From assembly GCF_020829445.1 (NCBI RefSeq), contig NZ_JAIVFV010000067.1, positions 1-34,801 on the forward strand: a stretch of DNA of 34,801 nucleotides, read 5' to 3'. Origin of the DNA: Nostoc sp. CHAB 5836 (GTDB lineage Bacteria > Cyanobacteriota > Cyanobacteriia > Cyanobacteriales > Nostocaceae). The position numbers and the translations under genes are program-made. Shown here piece by piece: positions 22,273-31,593 of the stretch. Each line of letters begins with the position of its first letter. Position 1 is the stretch's first letter. The notes beneath the pieces were generated by a model. It worked only from the letters and a program-made list of their open reading frames with translations. It was not told where the DNA came from and did not search any database.

Positions 22273-22992
22273 ATGCAATCTCCATCCTCCTTTTCTGAGG
22301 CATCACGCCCTTTTTTGACTTGGCAACGTATTCTTGACTGGGCTCAAGAACACTATCGCTGCCGTACCTTTAGCAAAGATGAGCGCATTCCAGCCCGACC
22401 TGGATTGCTATATTTGGTGCAAAGGGGTGCGATCCGCATGGTAGGAACCGCCCAAGTTAGTGCGACTGCGAGTCAGCTAACGTCTCGACGAATCAACAGA
22501 ACCCCAGAAGAAGCGTTCTTGGGTTTTGTGGGAGCGGGACAGCCATTTGAAATTGTTGCCCAGTCACCATTCACACTCCAGGCTTACGCCCATGTTGACC
22601 AAACTGCGGTGCTGTGGATGTACTGGCACGATTTAGACAATTGGCCTCACTTCCGTCGCGAAGTTATGGATGCCTTTAGGTATCAGCACCAGCGTAAGCT
22701 GCTGTGGCTGAGTGCCTTGGGACAACGCCGCACAATTGACCGACTCTTAGGATTCCTGACATTGTTAATTGAGGAATATGGAGAGCCAGCAATGAGCGAC
22801 ACGGATCCTGACGTGATTCGCGGTTATTGTTTGCCCTTCCCCCTCACCCATGCCCAAATTGGTAGCGCCATTGGTTCGACTCGTGTCACCGTCACCCGCT
22901 TGATGGGCAAGCTACGTCAACGTGGCTTAATCCTGACTCAAGGAGATAATCTCATTTGCTTGCCAGCAGAGTCGATTAATAGAGCTGGTTAA
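22273..22992 (+). CDS. Crp/Fnr-family transcription regulator
   Basis: A 239-residue regulator. The N-terminal half is a cyclic-nucleotide-binding-like beta barrel (PGLLYLVQRGAIRMVG, FVGAGQPFEIV). A dimer helix follows (DAFRYQHQRKLLWLSALGQR), then a winged helix whose recognition helix is in LTHAQIGSAIGSTRVTVTRL. This is the NtcA/Crp-like type, but the usual cAMP contact set is not obvious, so the ligand is unknown. I prefer the ATG at 22273 (MQSPSSF) to a TTG at 22243. It converges on the kinase/binding-protein group, which could be part of its regulon; that is conjecture from position only. Confidence 0.85.
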   Translation: MQSPSSFSEASRPFLTWQRILDWAQEHYRCRTFSKDERIPARPGLLYLVQRGAIRMVGTAQVSATASQLTSRRINRTPEEAFLGFVGAGQPFEIVAQSPFTLQAYAHVDQTAVLWMYWHDLDNWPHFRREVMDAFRYQHQRKLLWLSALGQRRTIDRLLGFLTLLIEEYGEPAMSDTDPDVIRGYCLPFPLTHAQIGSAIGSTRVTVTRLMGKLRQRGLILTQGDNLICLPAESINRAG

Positions 22993-23069
22993 AGCAAAGT
23001 TCAGAGCGGCGATTTGGGCCACTCTGTCTGAGTGCGATGGGCTACGCCCACCGCAGGCGATCGCAGGTG

Positions 23070-24116
23070 TTAGCGAATTTTGACAAACCCAGCTTGGGTA
23101 ATCAGTTCCTGTCCCTGCTCAGTCAGCAGTAAGTTGGCGTAAGCGACACCTGCTTGCTGCTCAGTCTGACCATTCTGTTTGACCACCACAAACAGATTGC
23201 GAGTAATCGGGTATTTTCCTGATTGGAAAGCCTCAATGTTCAACTTGTTCCGTTTATCACGACATTCAGACGGGAGGACAGAAGGTTCTTGATAGGGAGC
23301 AATGTATTCCCCTTGCGTCCGCCCCAACGGCAAGGCTTTGATTGAGCATTGAGGAATCACCTCTGGGGCAGAAGCGTAGTAGATGCTACCAGGACTACCA
23401 GCCAATTTTTGCAAGGCTTGGGTGGTTGTGGAGATAAATTCCACATTGGAGCTGAAAGCTTGACCACCCAAGATGTCTTGGACGAAAAGCTCAACCGTAC
23501 CCCCATCAGCAATACGGCGGGAATAGGGCTTAATCGGAATATTGGGGCCGCCCACCTGGCTCCAATTGTTAATTTTGCCTGTGTAAATTGACTTTAACTG
23601 CTCTACTGTTAGTCCTGGGATGTTGAGGTTGAGGTTAACTGCAACTGCTAAACCATCAATTGCCACAGGAATTTGTTTCAAAGTCAACCCGCGCTGCTGG
23701 GCACGGCTTAATTCCTGATTTAGAACTGGTCGGGAGGACTGGACAAAGGCTAGTTGACCATCTATCAGGGAATTAATGCCAGTACCAGAACCAGGAGATG
23801 CATTACTCGGTTGTACATACCGCAACCGGAACTCTGGCCGCGCACCTTGAATTGCTGGATCAATTATTAGTCGAATCGGTGCCCAAGATGTACTGCCTCC
23901 GTAATTGAATAATCCTGTAGGTACATCCTTTACTGAGGTGAAAATCTTGCCACGAGGTTGTTCTGATGCCACTTGGGGCGTGTTGGTGTTACCAGAATTA
24001 ATTTTATTTAGCTCTAGACCAGACTTTTTGCTGAACCACCAAAAACCGCCAGCTATTAGCCCAACCGTAATCAGAATTGATAACACAAGAATAGGTATTT
24101 CATTTTTTTGAGACAT
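23070..24116 (-). CDS. Membrane-anchored PstS-like periplasmic binding protein (first)
   Basis: A 348-residue protein with a short cytoplasmic start MSQKNE, one hydrophobic anchor (residues about 8-29, LVLSILITVGLIAGGFWWF), a Ser/Asn-rich linker, and a type 2 binding fold resembling phosphate receptor PstS. The ligand-loop motifs are NYGGSTSWAPI and PGSGTGINSLIDGQLAFVQS, and further blocks are PVAIDGLAVAVN, LTVEQLKSIYTGKINNW and GGTVELFVQDIL. There is no lipobox or signal-peptidase site, so it probably stays anchored. About half of its residues appear shared with the protein at 26499-27542. No Pst permease or ATPase is near. It is the last gene of a minus-strand group headed by a kinase, 580 bases after the previous gene. 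An independent promoter is possible. Confidence 0.82.
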   Translation of the reverse strand: MSQKNEIPILVLSILITVGLIAGGFWWFSKKSGLELNKINSGNTNTPQVASEQPRGKIFTSVKDVPTGLFNYGGSTSWAPIRLIIDPAIQGARPEFRLRYVQPSNASPGSGTGINSLIDGQLAFVQSSRPVLNQELSRAQQRGLTLKQIPVAIDGLAVAVNLNLNIPGLTVEQLKSIYTGKINNWSQVGGPNIPIKPYSRRIADGGTVELFVQDILGGQAFSSNVEFISTTTQALQKLAGSPGSIYYASAPEVIPQCSIKALPLGRTQGEYIAPYQEPSVLPSECRDKRNKLNIEAFQSGKYPITRNLFVVVKQNGQTEQQAGVAYANLLLTEQGQELITQAGFVKIR

Positions 24117-24238
24117 AGCAAATTACTCCCGCGTCCATTCAATATAAGTGCTTAATACGTGCCTGCTACTTGAGATTGTATTTGGAGGACGGGAGTTTTA
24201 TGAGCAAATTCTGACAAATTCTAACTTTTGACTACTTT

Positions 24239-24363
24239 AGGGACTTCCAAGAAATAAATTACCCAATCTTGTGGGGTGGGCGTCCCGCCCGCCCTTGTGT
24301 ATGGGCGGGCGAGACGCCCACCCCACAATAAGTAGTTGAGTATTTTTTTATTTGGAAGTCCCT
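24239..24363. mobile_element. 125-bp MITE-like element with a long GC-rich hairpin
   Basis: The outer inverted repeats AGGGACTTCCAA (24239-24250) and TTGGAAGTCCCT (24352-24363) are perfect. Inside, 24269-24294 pairs with 24303-24328 over 26 bases with one mismatch, around an 8-base loop. The GC-rich core (GTGGGGTGGGCGTCCCGCCC) contrasts strongly with the AT-rich surroundings. The rest of the 580-base gap (24364-24696) holds a piece of the GTAAGGGCTTCAGCCCTG repeat (about 24412-24430) and no gene. Confidence 0.8.
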
Positions 24364-24696
24364 TAATAGGACTTACGCAAGTGTCACAAAAAATAAAAGC
24401 TTTTAGTTTGTAGTAAGGGCTTCAGCCCTGATTTTGAAACCAAAATAAAAGTGAATCTTCATTGTAGTAGAATAATACTGGTACGGCAAAGCGAAATGTC
24501 GTAGAGGCACGACCATTTACAGCAATTATTTATTTAGGAATTGCTAGTTTTTCTGGGGTTTGCGTAGACAAAAGTTTCTACGCTCCACGCTCGGACGCCA
24601 GTATGACTGGGAACGCTTAGAAGTCTTTTGGCTTCAAAAGCGCAAGAATCCCCAACCATAATCGCAAGATTTGGTTGGCGGTGCGTTCAATGCTGG

Positions 24697-26097
24697 CTAT
24701 CGCACTGGTTCAAAGTCATAACCAGTGCGAGAGCGCGAACCAGTAAGGATTTTCACAAGTTGGACTGGGGCATTGCGATCGCCTGATGCCAAAAACCGAA
24801 TTGTACCAGAAGCACCTGTAGCAGAAAAATCAGAGGATGAGAGTGCTTGTTGGACTCCAGACCGCGTAGGATTGCGTTCTAATGCCGCAATCAGAGCGAC
24901 AGTAGCATCATAACTCAGGGCGCTTCGCCAACTCACATCAGCACCCCATAGCGACCGAGATTTCTGGGGAAAATATAACTTGGGATCGCTCTCAATATGC
25001 CAGGGAACTGCCAATACCATCCCCACAGCTTGTTCTCTGCCAATTTCTAAAGTTTTAGCGCTGTAAACATCATCTCCCGCCAGCAGAGTTAACCGTTTCT
25101 GGTTAATCTGAATTATTTGCAGCGCTTTATCGAGAGTTTCAGTGTTAGCAGCTAACATCAACACTTCTGCACCTTGCTTAATTGCTTGTTCTACACTTTT
25201 AGCCGCACTAAAATCCGCCTTGGATAAGTCAAATTCGCTGGATACCTGTCCACCCTCTAGGGAAACAGATGAAACAAACTCCGACTTTAAAGACTGGCTA
25301 TAGTTACTCTGAGAATTAAAGAAAACCACTGCATTTTTTTTCTGCAAGGTTCTCACCATGTAGTTGGCTAAACTTCTAGCAGCGATAAAATCACTGGGAA
25401 CCGTGCGAAAAACGTAGGGGCTAAAGTTAGAAATTTTGACAGATGTGCTGGTAGGAGAAATAGCTACAAGTTGTCCAGAAGTATAAATAGTACCCGCCGC
25501 TAAGGTGGAATCGCTAGTATTCGGACCAACTACACCTAATACTTCTGAATTGCTGACCAAGCTGGAAGCGATTTGCTTGGCTATTTCTGGATTTTCATTG
25601 TCATTAGCTATCCCTACCCTCAACGGTACTCCCTTGACTCCTCCAGAAGTATTAATTTCATCTTGGGCTTGGGCAATGCCACGTAAAGTTTCTAAAGAAG
25701 CATTGGGATCAGTGCCAAATGGTACAGAAGCCACAATGGTGTAGCTTTTAGAAGAACCGATGCGGGCATTGTTAAGAAAAATTAGCGCTTCTGGATCGTT
25801 ACGGTTGAGTTTTAAAGCAGCTGTGAAGTTGGCGATCGCTTGATCATAAGTTTTAGCAGCGATCGCCTGTACTCCTTCTTTTTTCACTGGAGAAATGTCA
25901 CCCGGAGTCAAGGATTTTTCTCCAAAACTAATCCGGTCTTGCAAGGATGGATTGCTAACTGTTTCTGGATTTTGAGTGATGCTATTAACAATTTTGACCC
26001 CAGAATTGTTAGTAAACCACCAAACACCAGCGCCAACTATGCCAACGGTTAGCAGCAGGGCCAAGGCTAAAACTTTGGTTTCATTCTTTTGTGACAT
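24697..26097 (-). CDS. Membrane-anchored Leu/Ile/Val-type binding protein with a TPR segment
   Basis: A 466-residue protein that again starts MSQKNE, followed by one anchor helix (LALALLLTVGIVGAGVWWF). A TPR-like helical pair (about 75-115: AIAAKTYDQAIANFTAALKL, NRNDPEALIFLNNARI) precedes a type 1 periplasmic binding fold like amino-acid receptors of the LivJ/amide class (SYTIVASVPFG, GVPLRVGIANDNENPEIAKQ, EVLGVVGPNTSDSTLAA, VAISPTSTSVKIS). I use the ATG at 26097, not the TTG at 26103. It lies in the middle of the kinase group, sharing its N-terminus with both PstS-like neighbours although the ligand domain is a different fold. There is no transporter component, so a sensory role is inferred. 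Confidence 0.82.
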   Translation of the reverse strand: MSQKNETKVLALALLLTVGIVGAGVWWFTNNSGVKIVNSITQNPETVSNPSLQDRISFGEKSLTPGDISPVKKEGVQAIAAKTYDQAIANFTAALKLNRNDPEALIFLNNARIGSSKSYTIVASVPFGTDPNASLETLRGIAQAQDEINTSGGVKGVPLRVGIANDNENPEIAKQIASSLVSNSEVLGVVGPNTSDSTLAAGTIYTSGQLVAISPTSTSVKISNFSPYVFRTVPSDFIAARSLANYMVRTLQKKNAVVFFNSQSNYSQSLKSEFVSSVSLEGGQVSSEFDLSKADFSAAKSVEQAIKQGAEVLMLAANTETLDKALQIIQINQKRLTLLAGDDVYSAKTLEIGREQAVGMVLAVPWHIESDPKLYFPQKSRSLWGADVSWRSALSYDATVALIAALERNPTRSGVQQALSSSDFSATGASGTIRFLASGDRNAPVQLVKILTGSRSRTGYDFEPVR

Positions 26098-26132
26098 GAA
26101 CAAATTTAAATAAAATAAAAATGTTTATTATT

Positions 26133-26227
26133 TTAGGACTTACGCAAAGGGAACGGAAAACAAACCACAGAGAACGCAGAGTTCACGGAGGAATGAGAGT
26201 TTGAGAGGGTTTTTGCGTAAGTCCTAA
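26133..26227. mobile_element. 95-bp MITE-like element with AGGACTTACGCAA ends
   Basis: AGGACTTACGCAAA at the left and TTTTTGCGTAAGTCCT at the right are reverse complements. The core has CCACAGAGAACGCAGAG. A right-end fragment (AGGAGTTTGAGAGAGTTTTTGCGTAAGTC) recurs at about 26435-26463, and a left end occurs alone at 24368-24380. Confidence 0.75.
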
Positions 26228-26328
26228 TTTGTAGAACTTACATCTTGAGATAAAAAACTTTCCCTATTCTCTTCTTTGATAAATATAGGAATCCGGTTTG
26301 ATTTTTGAACAACATTAAGTATTTGTAG

Positions 26329-26355
26329 GGTGCGTTAGCGAAACGCTAACGCACC
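26329..26355. repeat. 12-bp perfect hairpin GGTGCGTTAGCG
   Basis: GGTGCGTTAGCG (26329-26340) and CGCTAACGCACC (26344-26355) flank a 3-base loop. It is part of a GTAGGGTGCGTTAGCG-type repeat common in cyanobacterial intergenic DNA. It lies in the 401-base gap between the two binding-protein genes, which has no visible gene. Confidence 0.75.
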
Positions 26356-26498
26356 GAACCCTTAAGAATGGTGCCGTACTTTCTGCGCTAAGGCACCCTA
26401 GGTATCTGTTCAAAAATAAAATAGTAGTCCTATAGGAGTTTGAGAGAGTTTTTGCGTAAGTCTTAATTTTATTATTGAGCTAAATTTAACCATTTTGA

Positions 26499-27542
26499 TC
26501 ATTTAATTTTGACAAATCCTGCTTTTTCGATCAGTTCTTGACCTTGAGGTGTCAGGAGCCAATTGGCATAAGCTTCGCCAGCTTGCTGATCTGTTTGTCC
26601 ATTTTGTTTAACGATTACAAATAAATTGCGGGTAATTGCGTAGTCTCCACTACGAAATGCTTGACTATTCAACTGATTACGTTTACTAGGACATTCAGAT
26701 GGAGATACAGCAGGTTGTTGGTAGGGAGGCACAAATTGACCGCTTATCCGCCCTATTGGTAGGGATTTAATCGTACATTGGGGTACAACCTCTGGGGCAG
26801 AAGCATAGTAAATTCCGCCAGGATTCATCGCTACTTTGCGTACCGCTTCCGTGGTAGTGCCAATATAACTAACGTTAGTACCAAAATTCTCTTTATTTAA
26901 AACATTTTCGATAAAGAATTCTACTGTACCCCCAGCTTCTTTGCTGCGAGAGTAGATTGTCATTGGTAAATTTGGCCCACCCACCTGTTGCCAATTAGTA
27001 ATCTTACCCGTGTAGATGTCTTTGAGTTGGGCGACAGTTAAACCAGGGATATTGAGATTGTAGTTAACTGCGATCGCAATACCATCAATTGCCACCGGAA
27101 TTTCTTTCAAACTAAATTCTTTTTGTTTAGCTTCGGTATTTTCTTCAGCTTTGACTGAGCGAGAAGATTGAGAAAAAGCTAGTTGATTATCTATCAACAT
27201 CCGAATACCAGTTCCAGATCCGGGTTGACCTGAAGCAGGTTGAGTGTAGCGTAAAGTAAATTGAGGGCAAAGGCTTTGCAGTACGGAGTCTACCTCTTTA
27301 CGGATGGGTGCCCAGGTTGTGCTACCACCATAATTAAATGTCCCTTGTGGGAGATTTGCCAAGTTACATCTGTTAACAAACTGGTTTATGGGATTACCTG
27401 TGTTGCTACTCCCCGAAGTTTTAGGAACAGTTCCAGTTAATTGCGCCCACCGTTCCATCAGAAACCATAGACCACCGAAGATTAAACCAATGGTGATGAC
27501 AACGGCTAAGAAAAGACTAAGTGTTTCGTTTTTCTGAGACAT
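26499..27542 (-). CDS. Membrane-anchored PstS-like periplasmic binding protein (second)
   Basis: A 347-residue paralog of the protein at 23070-24116. It has the same MSQKNE start and anchor helix (LFLAVVITIGLIFGGLWFL), and the same ligand-loop motifs NYGGSTTWAPIRKEVD and GSGTGIRMLIDNQLAFSQSS. The shared blocks PVAIDGIAIAVNYN, GGIYYASAPEVVPQC and the C-terminus GQELIEKAGFVKIK are also present. A pair of cysteines (about residues 58 and 92) is not in the first paralog at the same place. It begins 26 bases after the kinase stop and so is very likely co-transcribed with it. The close pairing with a kinase rather than with PstCAB argues for a receptor. The ligand may be phosphate or another oxyanion. 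Confidence 0.83.
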   Translation of the reverse strand: MSQKNETLSLFLAVVITIGLIFGGLWFLMERWAQLTGTVPKTSGSSNTGNPINQFVNRCNLANLPQGTFNYGGSTTWAPIRKEVDSVLQSLCPQFTLRYTQPASGQPGSGTGIRMLIDNQLAFSQSSRSVKAEENTEAKQKEFSLKEIPVAIDGIAIAVNYNLNIPGLTVAQLKDIYTGKITNWQQVGGPNLPMTIYSRSKEAGGTVEFFIENVLNKENFGTNVSYIGTTTEAVRKVAMNPGGIYYASAPEVVPQCTIKSLPIGRISGQFVPPYQQPAVSPSECPSKRNQLNSQAFRSGDYAITRNLFVIVKQNGQTDQQAGEAYANWLLTPQGQELIEKAGFVKIK

Positions 27543-27568
27543 AGATGGCTGTTAGCAGCACGAATTTT

Positions 27569-28972
27569 TTAAAGTAACAGAGATAATAATTTATAAATAA
27601 GTCGAAATACTGCTGTGAATGAAATGGCTACTAAGCCTGCTGCAACTGCTAAAATAACCACTGTCTGAATGCCAAGCCCCCCTTGTAACAAGGGGAGAAA
27701 AGAAATAATTGCAAAAGTAATTGTTGGAATAATTAATAAATCAAACTTTTCAATCCACCGCCTAGTTTGGGCAAAAATTAGTATACCTAAAATCACCGAT
27801 GCAACAGTGAAAGTAGCTATGGGTGATTTTACTAGACTGAAGAGGGCGATCGCTATTAATGCACCTTCAAATCCACTAAATGCCGCCCCGGCTAATAATT
27901 CCACTGTCGAAAACGCTGGTTGAGTTAGTGGACGGCGGGGGACGACGGGACTAGAACCTTTAGGTGGTTGTGGTGGGAGGGTTACAGAAGGTAAATTAAT
28001 TTGTGTAGCCGTTTGACCCGCCTGTAAGTTAAGTGCATCTAGAACCTCTTGGGCTGACTGGAAGCGCTGATTAGCAGCAGGTAGGAGCATCTTGTCTAAA
28101 ACGTCAGCAAGGCGAGGGTTGACAGTCGCTTGCGATCGCCATTTCCACTGGTTGCTATAGGCATCAAATAGTTGAACTGCTTCCTGATTGGTTAACAAGG
28201 TAATAAGAGTTACAGCTAAAGCATATAAGTCTGTAGATGGAAATACTTGACCCCCAGTCATTTGCTCAGGCGGTGCAAATCCCATAGAATAAATTCCTGT
28301 GGAAGAAGCCGCAGAACCAAGTGCAACATTTGTTACTTGCTTGACTGCGCCAAAATCTAGGAGAAAAAGTTTACCATCACGACGACGCATTATATTAGAA
28401 GGTTTAATGTCTCTGTGGATAATGCCTCGATTATGGACAAACTTTAGTACCTTCAGGATTTCTTCCAGCACCTCCAACACTTGCTGCTCAGAGAATTTGC
28501 CATTTTGGACTAATTCTTCCTCCAAGTTTTGCCCATCAATGTATTCTTGTACCAAATAAAAAAATTGGTCTTGCTGTCCTGATTGCAAGCTATTAACTAT
28601 CACTGGAAAGAAGGCAAATAAGTCAGGAATTTGCTCATGATCATTACCAAGTTGTGCTAACACTTCTGCCTCTCTCTCAAACATTAACTGCGCTTGTCGC
28701 AATTGAGTTGAGTTTAAGTTGCCCACTGGTTGAAATTGCTTAACTACGCATTGACGCATTCCCGGTATTCGCCGATCGCGTGCTAAAAAGGCTGCTCCAA
28801 ACCCGCCCCTTCCCAGCAACTTCGTTGTTACGTATCGACCATCTAGCATCAGTGGCATACCACAGGTAGTACAGTACTTTTGCTGGGTTGTCTTCAGGGT
28901 CGTAATCTCATCTAAATCGACAAAATAATTTTGTGGGCGTGGGCAACGTGGACGAGTGCAGTAAACTTCCAT
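27569..28972 (-). CDS. Hanks-type Ser/Thr protein kinase with zinc ribbon and C-terminal membrane domain
   Basis: A 467-residue kinase. The N-terminus has a four-cysteine ribbon (YCTRPRC near 4-10 and YCTTCG near 33-38). The kinase domain (about 47-315) shows the glycine loop LLGRGGFGAAF, the Lys in VVKQF, the catalytic HRDIKPSN, DFGAVK and APPEQ. A Pro-rich linker follows, then about four hydrophobic helices (about 360-467), so it is membrane-bound with the catalytic part in the cytoplasm. This N-ribbon kinase class is frequent in cyanobacteria. It heads the group with the second PstS-like protein 26 bases downstream. No extracellular sensor domain is visible in the kinase, which would fit a separate anchored receptor. 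Confidence 0.92.
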   Translation of the reverse strand: MEVYCTRPRCPRPQNYFVDLDEITTLKTTQQKYCTTCGMPLMLDGRYVTTKLLGRGGFGAAFLARDRRIPGMRQCVVKQFQPVGNLNSTQLRQAQLMFEREAEVLAQLGNDHEQIPDLFAFFPVIVNSLQSGQQDQFFYLVQEYIDGQNLEEELVQNGKFSEQQVLEVLEEILKVLKFVHNRGIIHRDIKPSNIMRRRDGKLFLLDFGAVKQVTNVALGSAASSTGIYSMGFAPPEQMTGGQVFPSTDLYALAVTLITLLTNQEAVQLFDAYSNQWKWRSQATVNPRLADVLDKMLLPAANQRFQSAQEVLDALNLQAGQTATQINLPSVTLPPQPPKGSSPVVPRRPLTQPAFSTVELLAGAAFSGFEGALIAIALFSLVKSPIATFTVASVILGILIFAQTRRWIEKFDLLIIPTITFAIISFLPLLQGGLGIQTVVILAVAAGLVAISFTAVFRLIYKLLSLLL

Positions 28973-28996
28973 TTTGGTGATTAGTCATTATTCAAA

Positions 28997-29161
28997 ATAA
29001 TTCGTAATTGATAATTCGTAATTCATTCAGGTTAAGAGAAACTAAATTCATTTAGGAATAACAGGAACCTTTTTTTGTTGATGTCAAACCCATCGCTTAC
29101 TTTCGGCATCTTGCGCGAACACTGATGGGTTAATAATTCCGAATTACGAATTACGAATTAC
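28997..29161. repeat. AT-rich inverted repeat (ATTCGTAATT type) between kinase and rbcR
   Basis: AATTCGTAATTGATAATTCG at the left and CGAATTACGAATTAC at the right are mutually inverted and repeat a 9-10 base unit. Within lies an inner stem AACCCATC/GATGGGTT (about 29086-29132). The 383-base gap 28973-29355 holds the kinase promoter somewhere and a short frame at 29176-29421 that I do not believe is coding. Confidence 0.6.
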
Positions 29162-29355
29162 AAATTATTTGATCGTTGGTCATTTATAAACAAAACAAAG
29201 AACAAATGACAAAAAAGAAGTATGAGCGTCGGCTTCTGGCGATGGCCAGCCTGCGTACTCCTACGGGGATCTTGCTACGTGTAACGTCTCCTAAAGAGCC
29301 TTTGGCTACACCAACGCCAACAGTGAATACAGCTTCAAAGACTAATAACCAGATT

Positions 29356-30369
29356 TTAGTCTTCGCCCGAGAGAGTGTCCCTCCCTGGATCCAATGTAGT
29401 TACAACTATGATTTTTTGTGATAATTTTAACACATTTTGATTCCATGCAGGGTTAGCAAACTCGGGCAAAATTTCTTGACTAAAAGCTTCTGCGGCCTTG
29501 GATCGATAGCGATTAGGATTAACAATCAGCCACAGTGTCCGTTTGACGACAACGCCTTCAATGTTGGCACGGTGCAGAACACCCATTTGTAACTCTTTAG
29601 CGATCGCACTGGTTGAAACAAAGGCTGTCCCCAAACCAGATTGCACAGCATTTTTAATCGCTTCAATGGAATTTAGTTCCATTTCAACTCTAAAACGTCT
29701 GGTATCAATCTCACAGCGTGCTAACACTTGATCAATTACTTTGCGGATAGTAGATTGGGAATCTAGGGCAATGAATTGTAATTTATATAAGTCTTCCTTT
29801 TGGATTTTTTCAAGTTTGGCAAAGGGATGAAAGACAGGTAGAATCAGCGCTAGTTCGTCTTCAGCGTAAGGAATAACTTCTAAAGATTCTGATAGTTCGC
29901 CGGGAATTTCACCGCCGATAATTGCCAGATCAACTTGTCCGTTAGCGACACTCCAAGCAGTTCGTCGGGTAGAGTGGACGTGCAATTGCACTGCCACATC
30001 TGGATATTTTTGTCGGAACATCCCGATCATTTTGGGCAAAAGATAAGTGCCAGTGGTTTGAGAAGCACCGACAATCAAAGTACCGCCTTGGAGATTTTGT
30101 AAATCCTCGATCGCCCGGCAGGTTTCCTGACAAAGACTGAGGATTTTTTCACCGTAACTTAAGAGTAGATGCCCGGCTTCGGTTAATTGGGCACGTCGTC
30201 CTCCACGATCGAATAAGGGAACATCAAGCTGCCGTTCGAGATTTTGCACTTGCAAACTCACGGCGGGCTGGGAGACGTAAAGACTATCAGCGGCACGCTT
30301 GAAGCTTCCTTCTACAGCGATCGCTTTTAGGATACGTAACTGATCTAAAGTGAAAGGAAGGTCAGACAT
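29356..30369 (-). CDS. rbcR: RbcR-type LysR regulator
   Basis: A 337-residue LysR-type regulator. The N-terminal winged helix is [20 protein letters not shown] then [19 protein letters not shown]. The effector domain begins [19 protein letters not shown] and has [19 protein letters not shown]. The close fit to RbcR/CbbR of cyanobacteria and plastids suggests control of RuBisCO and inorganic-carbon genes in response to metabolites such as 2-phosphoglycolate or NADPH. I take the ATG at 30369 ([14 protein letters not shown]), because the upstream 15 residues do not belong to the family. It is divergent from the nnrU-like gene over 211 bases, and the neighbourhood (nnrU, thioredoxin, ndhF) is one I associate with RbcR in this group. 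Confidence 0.85.
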   Translation of the reverse strand: MSDLPFTLDQLRILKAIAVEGSFKRAADSLYVSQPAVSLQVQNLERQLDVPLFDRGGRRAQLTEAGHLLLSYGEKILSLCQETCRAIEDLQNLQGGTLIVGASQTTGTYLLPKMIGMFRQKYPDVAVQLHVHSTRRTAWSVANGQVDLAIIGGEIPGELSESLEVIPYAEDELALILPVFHPFAKLEKIQKEDLYKLQFIALDSQSTIRKVIDQVLARCEIDTRRFRVEMELNSIEAIKNAVQSGLGTAFVSTSAIAKELQMGVLHRANIEGVVVKRTLWLIVNPNRYRSKAAEAFSQEILPEFANPAWNQNVLKLSQKIIVVTTLDPGRDTLSGED

Positions 30370-30580
30370 AAGGCTCAACCCACAAACTTTTAAAGGAGCG
30401 GATACATACAACAAATCAGCTTTGGCAAAAATCAGCCGGGGGTGATTGGTTGCATATTAAACTTGAAGGCTTGACTGGAAAAGACAGTAGCACAACATCT
30501 TGACTAAAGTCCCCTTTTGAATACTTTGTGGTATTGGTTGTACTGAATTCAATTTTATTTAAATTACTTCACCCGTCTAT

Positions 30581-31297
30581 ATGCTGCTGATTTATTGGTT
30601 GACACCTAGTCATTTTGTCATACTGGGGTTACAAATAGTTTTTGCGATCGCTCACAGTGGAGGCGCTGCTTTGCGTCCAAGGGCAGAAAAATACATCGGC
30701 CCAAGGCTTTATCGCATTTTCTTTGCATTAGTCAGCCTCCCATTGGCTGTGATATTAATTATTTACTTTTTTGGGCACCGCTATGATGGTTTGCAACTTT
30801 GGCAGGTACAAGGAGTACCAGGAGTGCGAGAATTTGTTTGGCTGCTGTCAGCAATCTCGTTTTTGTTTTTATACCCTGCTACCTTCAATCTACTAGAAAT
30901 TGCTGCTATTCAAAAGCCCCAAGTTCATCTCTACGAAACAGGAATTATTCGGATTACCCGTCATCCCCAGATGGTGGGACAAATAATCTGGTGTGTTGCC
31001 CATACTCTGTGGCTGGGTACTACCTTTACCCTTGTGACTTCCATTGGATTGGTATTGCATCACTTATTTGGGGTTTGGCATGGCGATCGCCGTTTGAGCG
31101 ATCGCTATGGGGAAGCTTTTGAAAGTGCCAAACAACGAACTTCAATTATTCCCTTTAAAGCAATTATTGACGGTCGTCAATCTATCTTATGGCAGGAATT
31201 TCTCCGTCCTGCCTATTTGGGAGTTGTCATTTTCATAATTTTACTTTGGTCGTCGCACCCTCTGTTGCTGGAAGCAACTAGTAAGATAGGATGGTAA
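30581..31297 (+). CDS. NnrU-family membrane protein (related to plant Z-ISO)
   Basis: A 238-residue membrane protein with about six helices. It has the NnrU hallmarks: an early FAIAHSGGAALRPRAE with a histidine, RLYRIFFALVSL, a central ITRHPQMVGQIIWCVAHTLW, and HHLFGVWHGDRRLSDRYGE. The plant relative Z-ISO is a heme-b carotenoid isomerase (15-cis-zeta-carotene), and in denitrifiers NnrU is linked to nitrogen-oxide metabolism. In a cyanobacterium a carotenoid or photosynthetic-membrane role is reasonable but not proven. The conserved histidines could bind heme. It starts 211 bases from divergent rbcR. Confidence 0.85.
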   Translation: MLLIYWLTPSHFVILGLQIVFAIAHSGGAALRPRAEKYIGPRLYRIFFALVSLPLAVILIIYFFGHRYDGLQLWQVQGVPGVREFVWLLSAISFLFLYPATFNLLEIAAIQKPQVHLYETGIIRITRHPQMVGQIIWCVAHTLWLGTTFTLVTSIGLVLHHLFGVWHGDRRLSDRYGEAFESAKQRTSIIPFKAIIDGRQSILWQEFLRPAYLGVVIFIILLWSSHPLLLEATSKIGW

Positions 31298-31593
31298 TCT
31301 TAGGTGATCCCCAGTGTCAGCAAAAAATCCCAAATCGACGAAAATTTCAGCTGATTCAATTACCCTAAATCAATGTAGGATAAATTCAAACATCAATCGT
31401 GGGGGTGAGTTCAGTCAGGTTGAAATTTGATAGAGAAACGATCTCCTCATTCAATCCCCTAACTTTTAGTTATAAACTTTTACTCAGCACGAGCTAAACC
31501 CTAGCTATCCCCTAACAGGACTCGGAACTCACCACTACTGAATTCAGTGCTGATAGCTAGTTTGATAAAAAACCTTATAATCCAAGAGGCGTC

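Noticed and set aside
29176..29421. 81-residue frame on the + strand between the kinase and rbcR
   Set aside because: It overlaps the 3' end of rbcR on the opposite strand, starts in a heptamer-like AACAAATGACAAA repeat, and most of it translates a dispersed repeat. No family resemblance.
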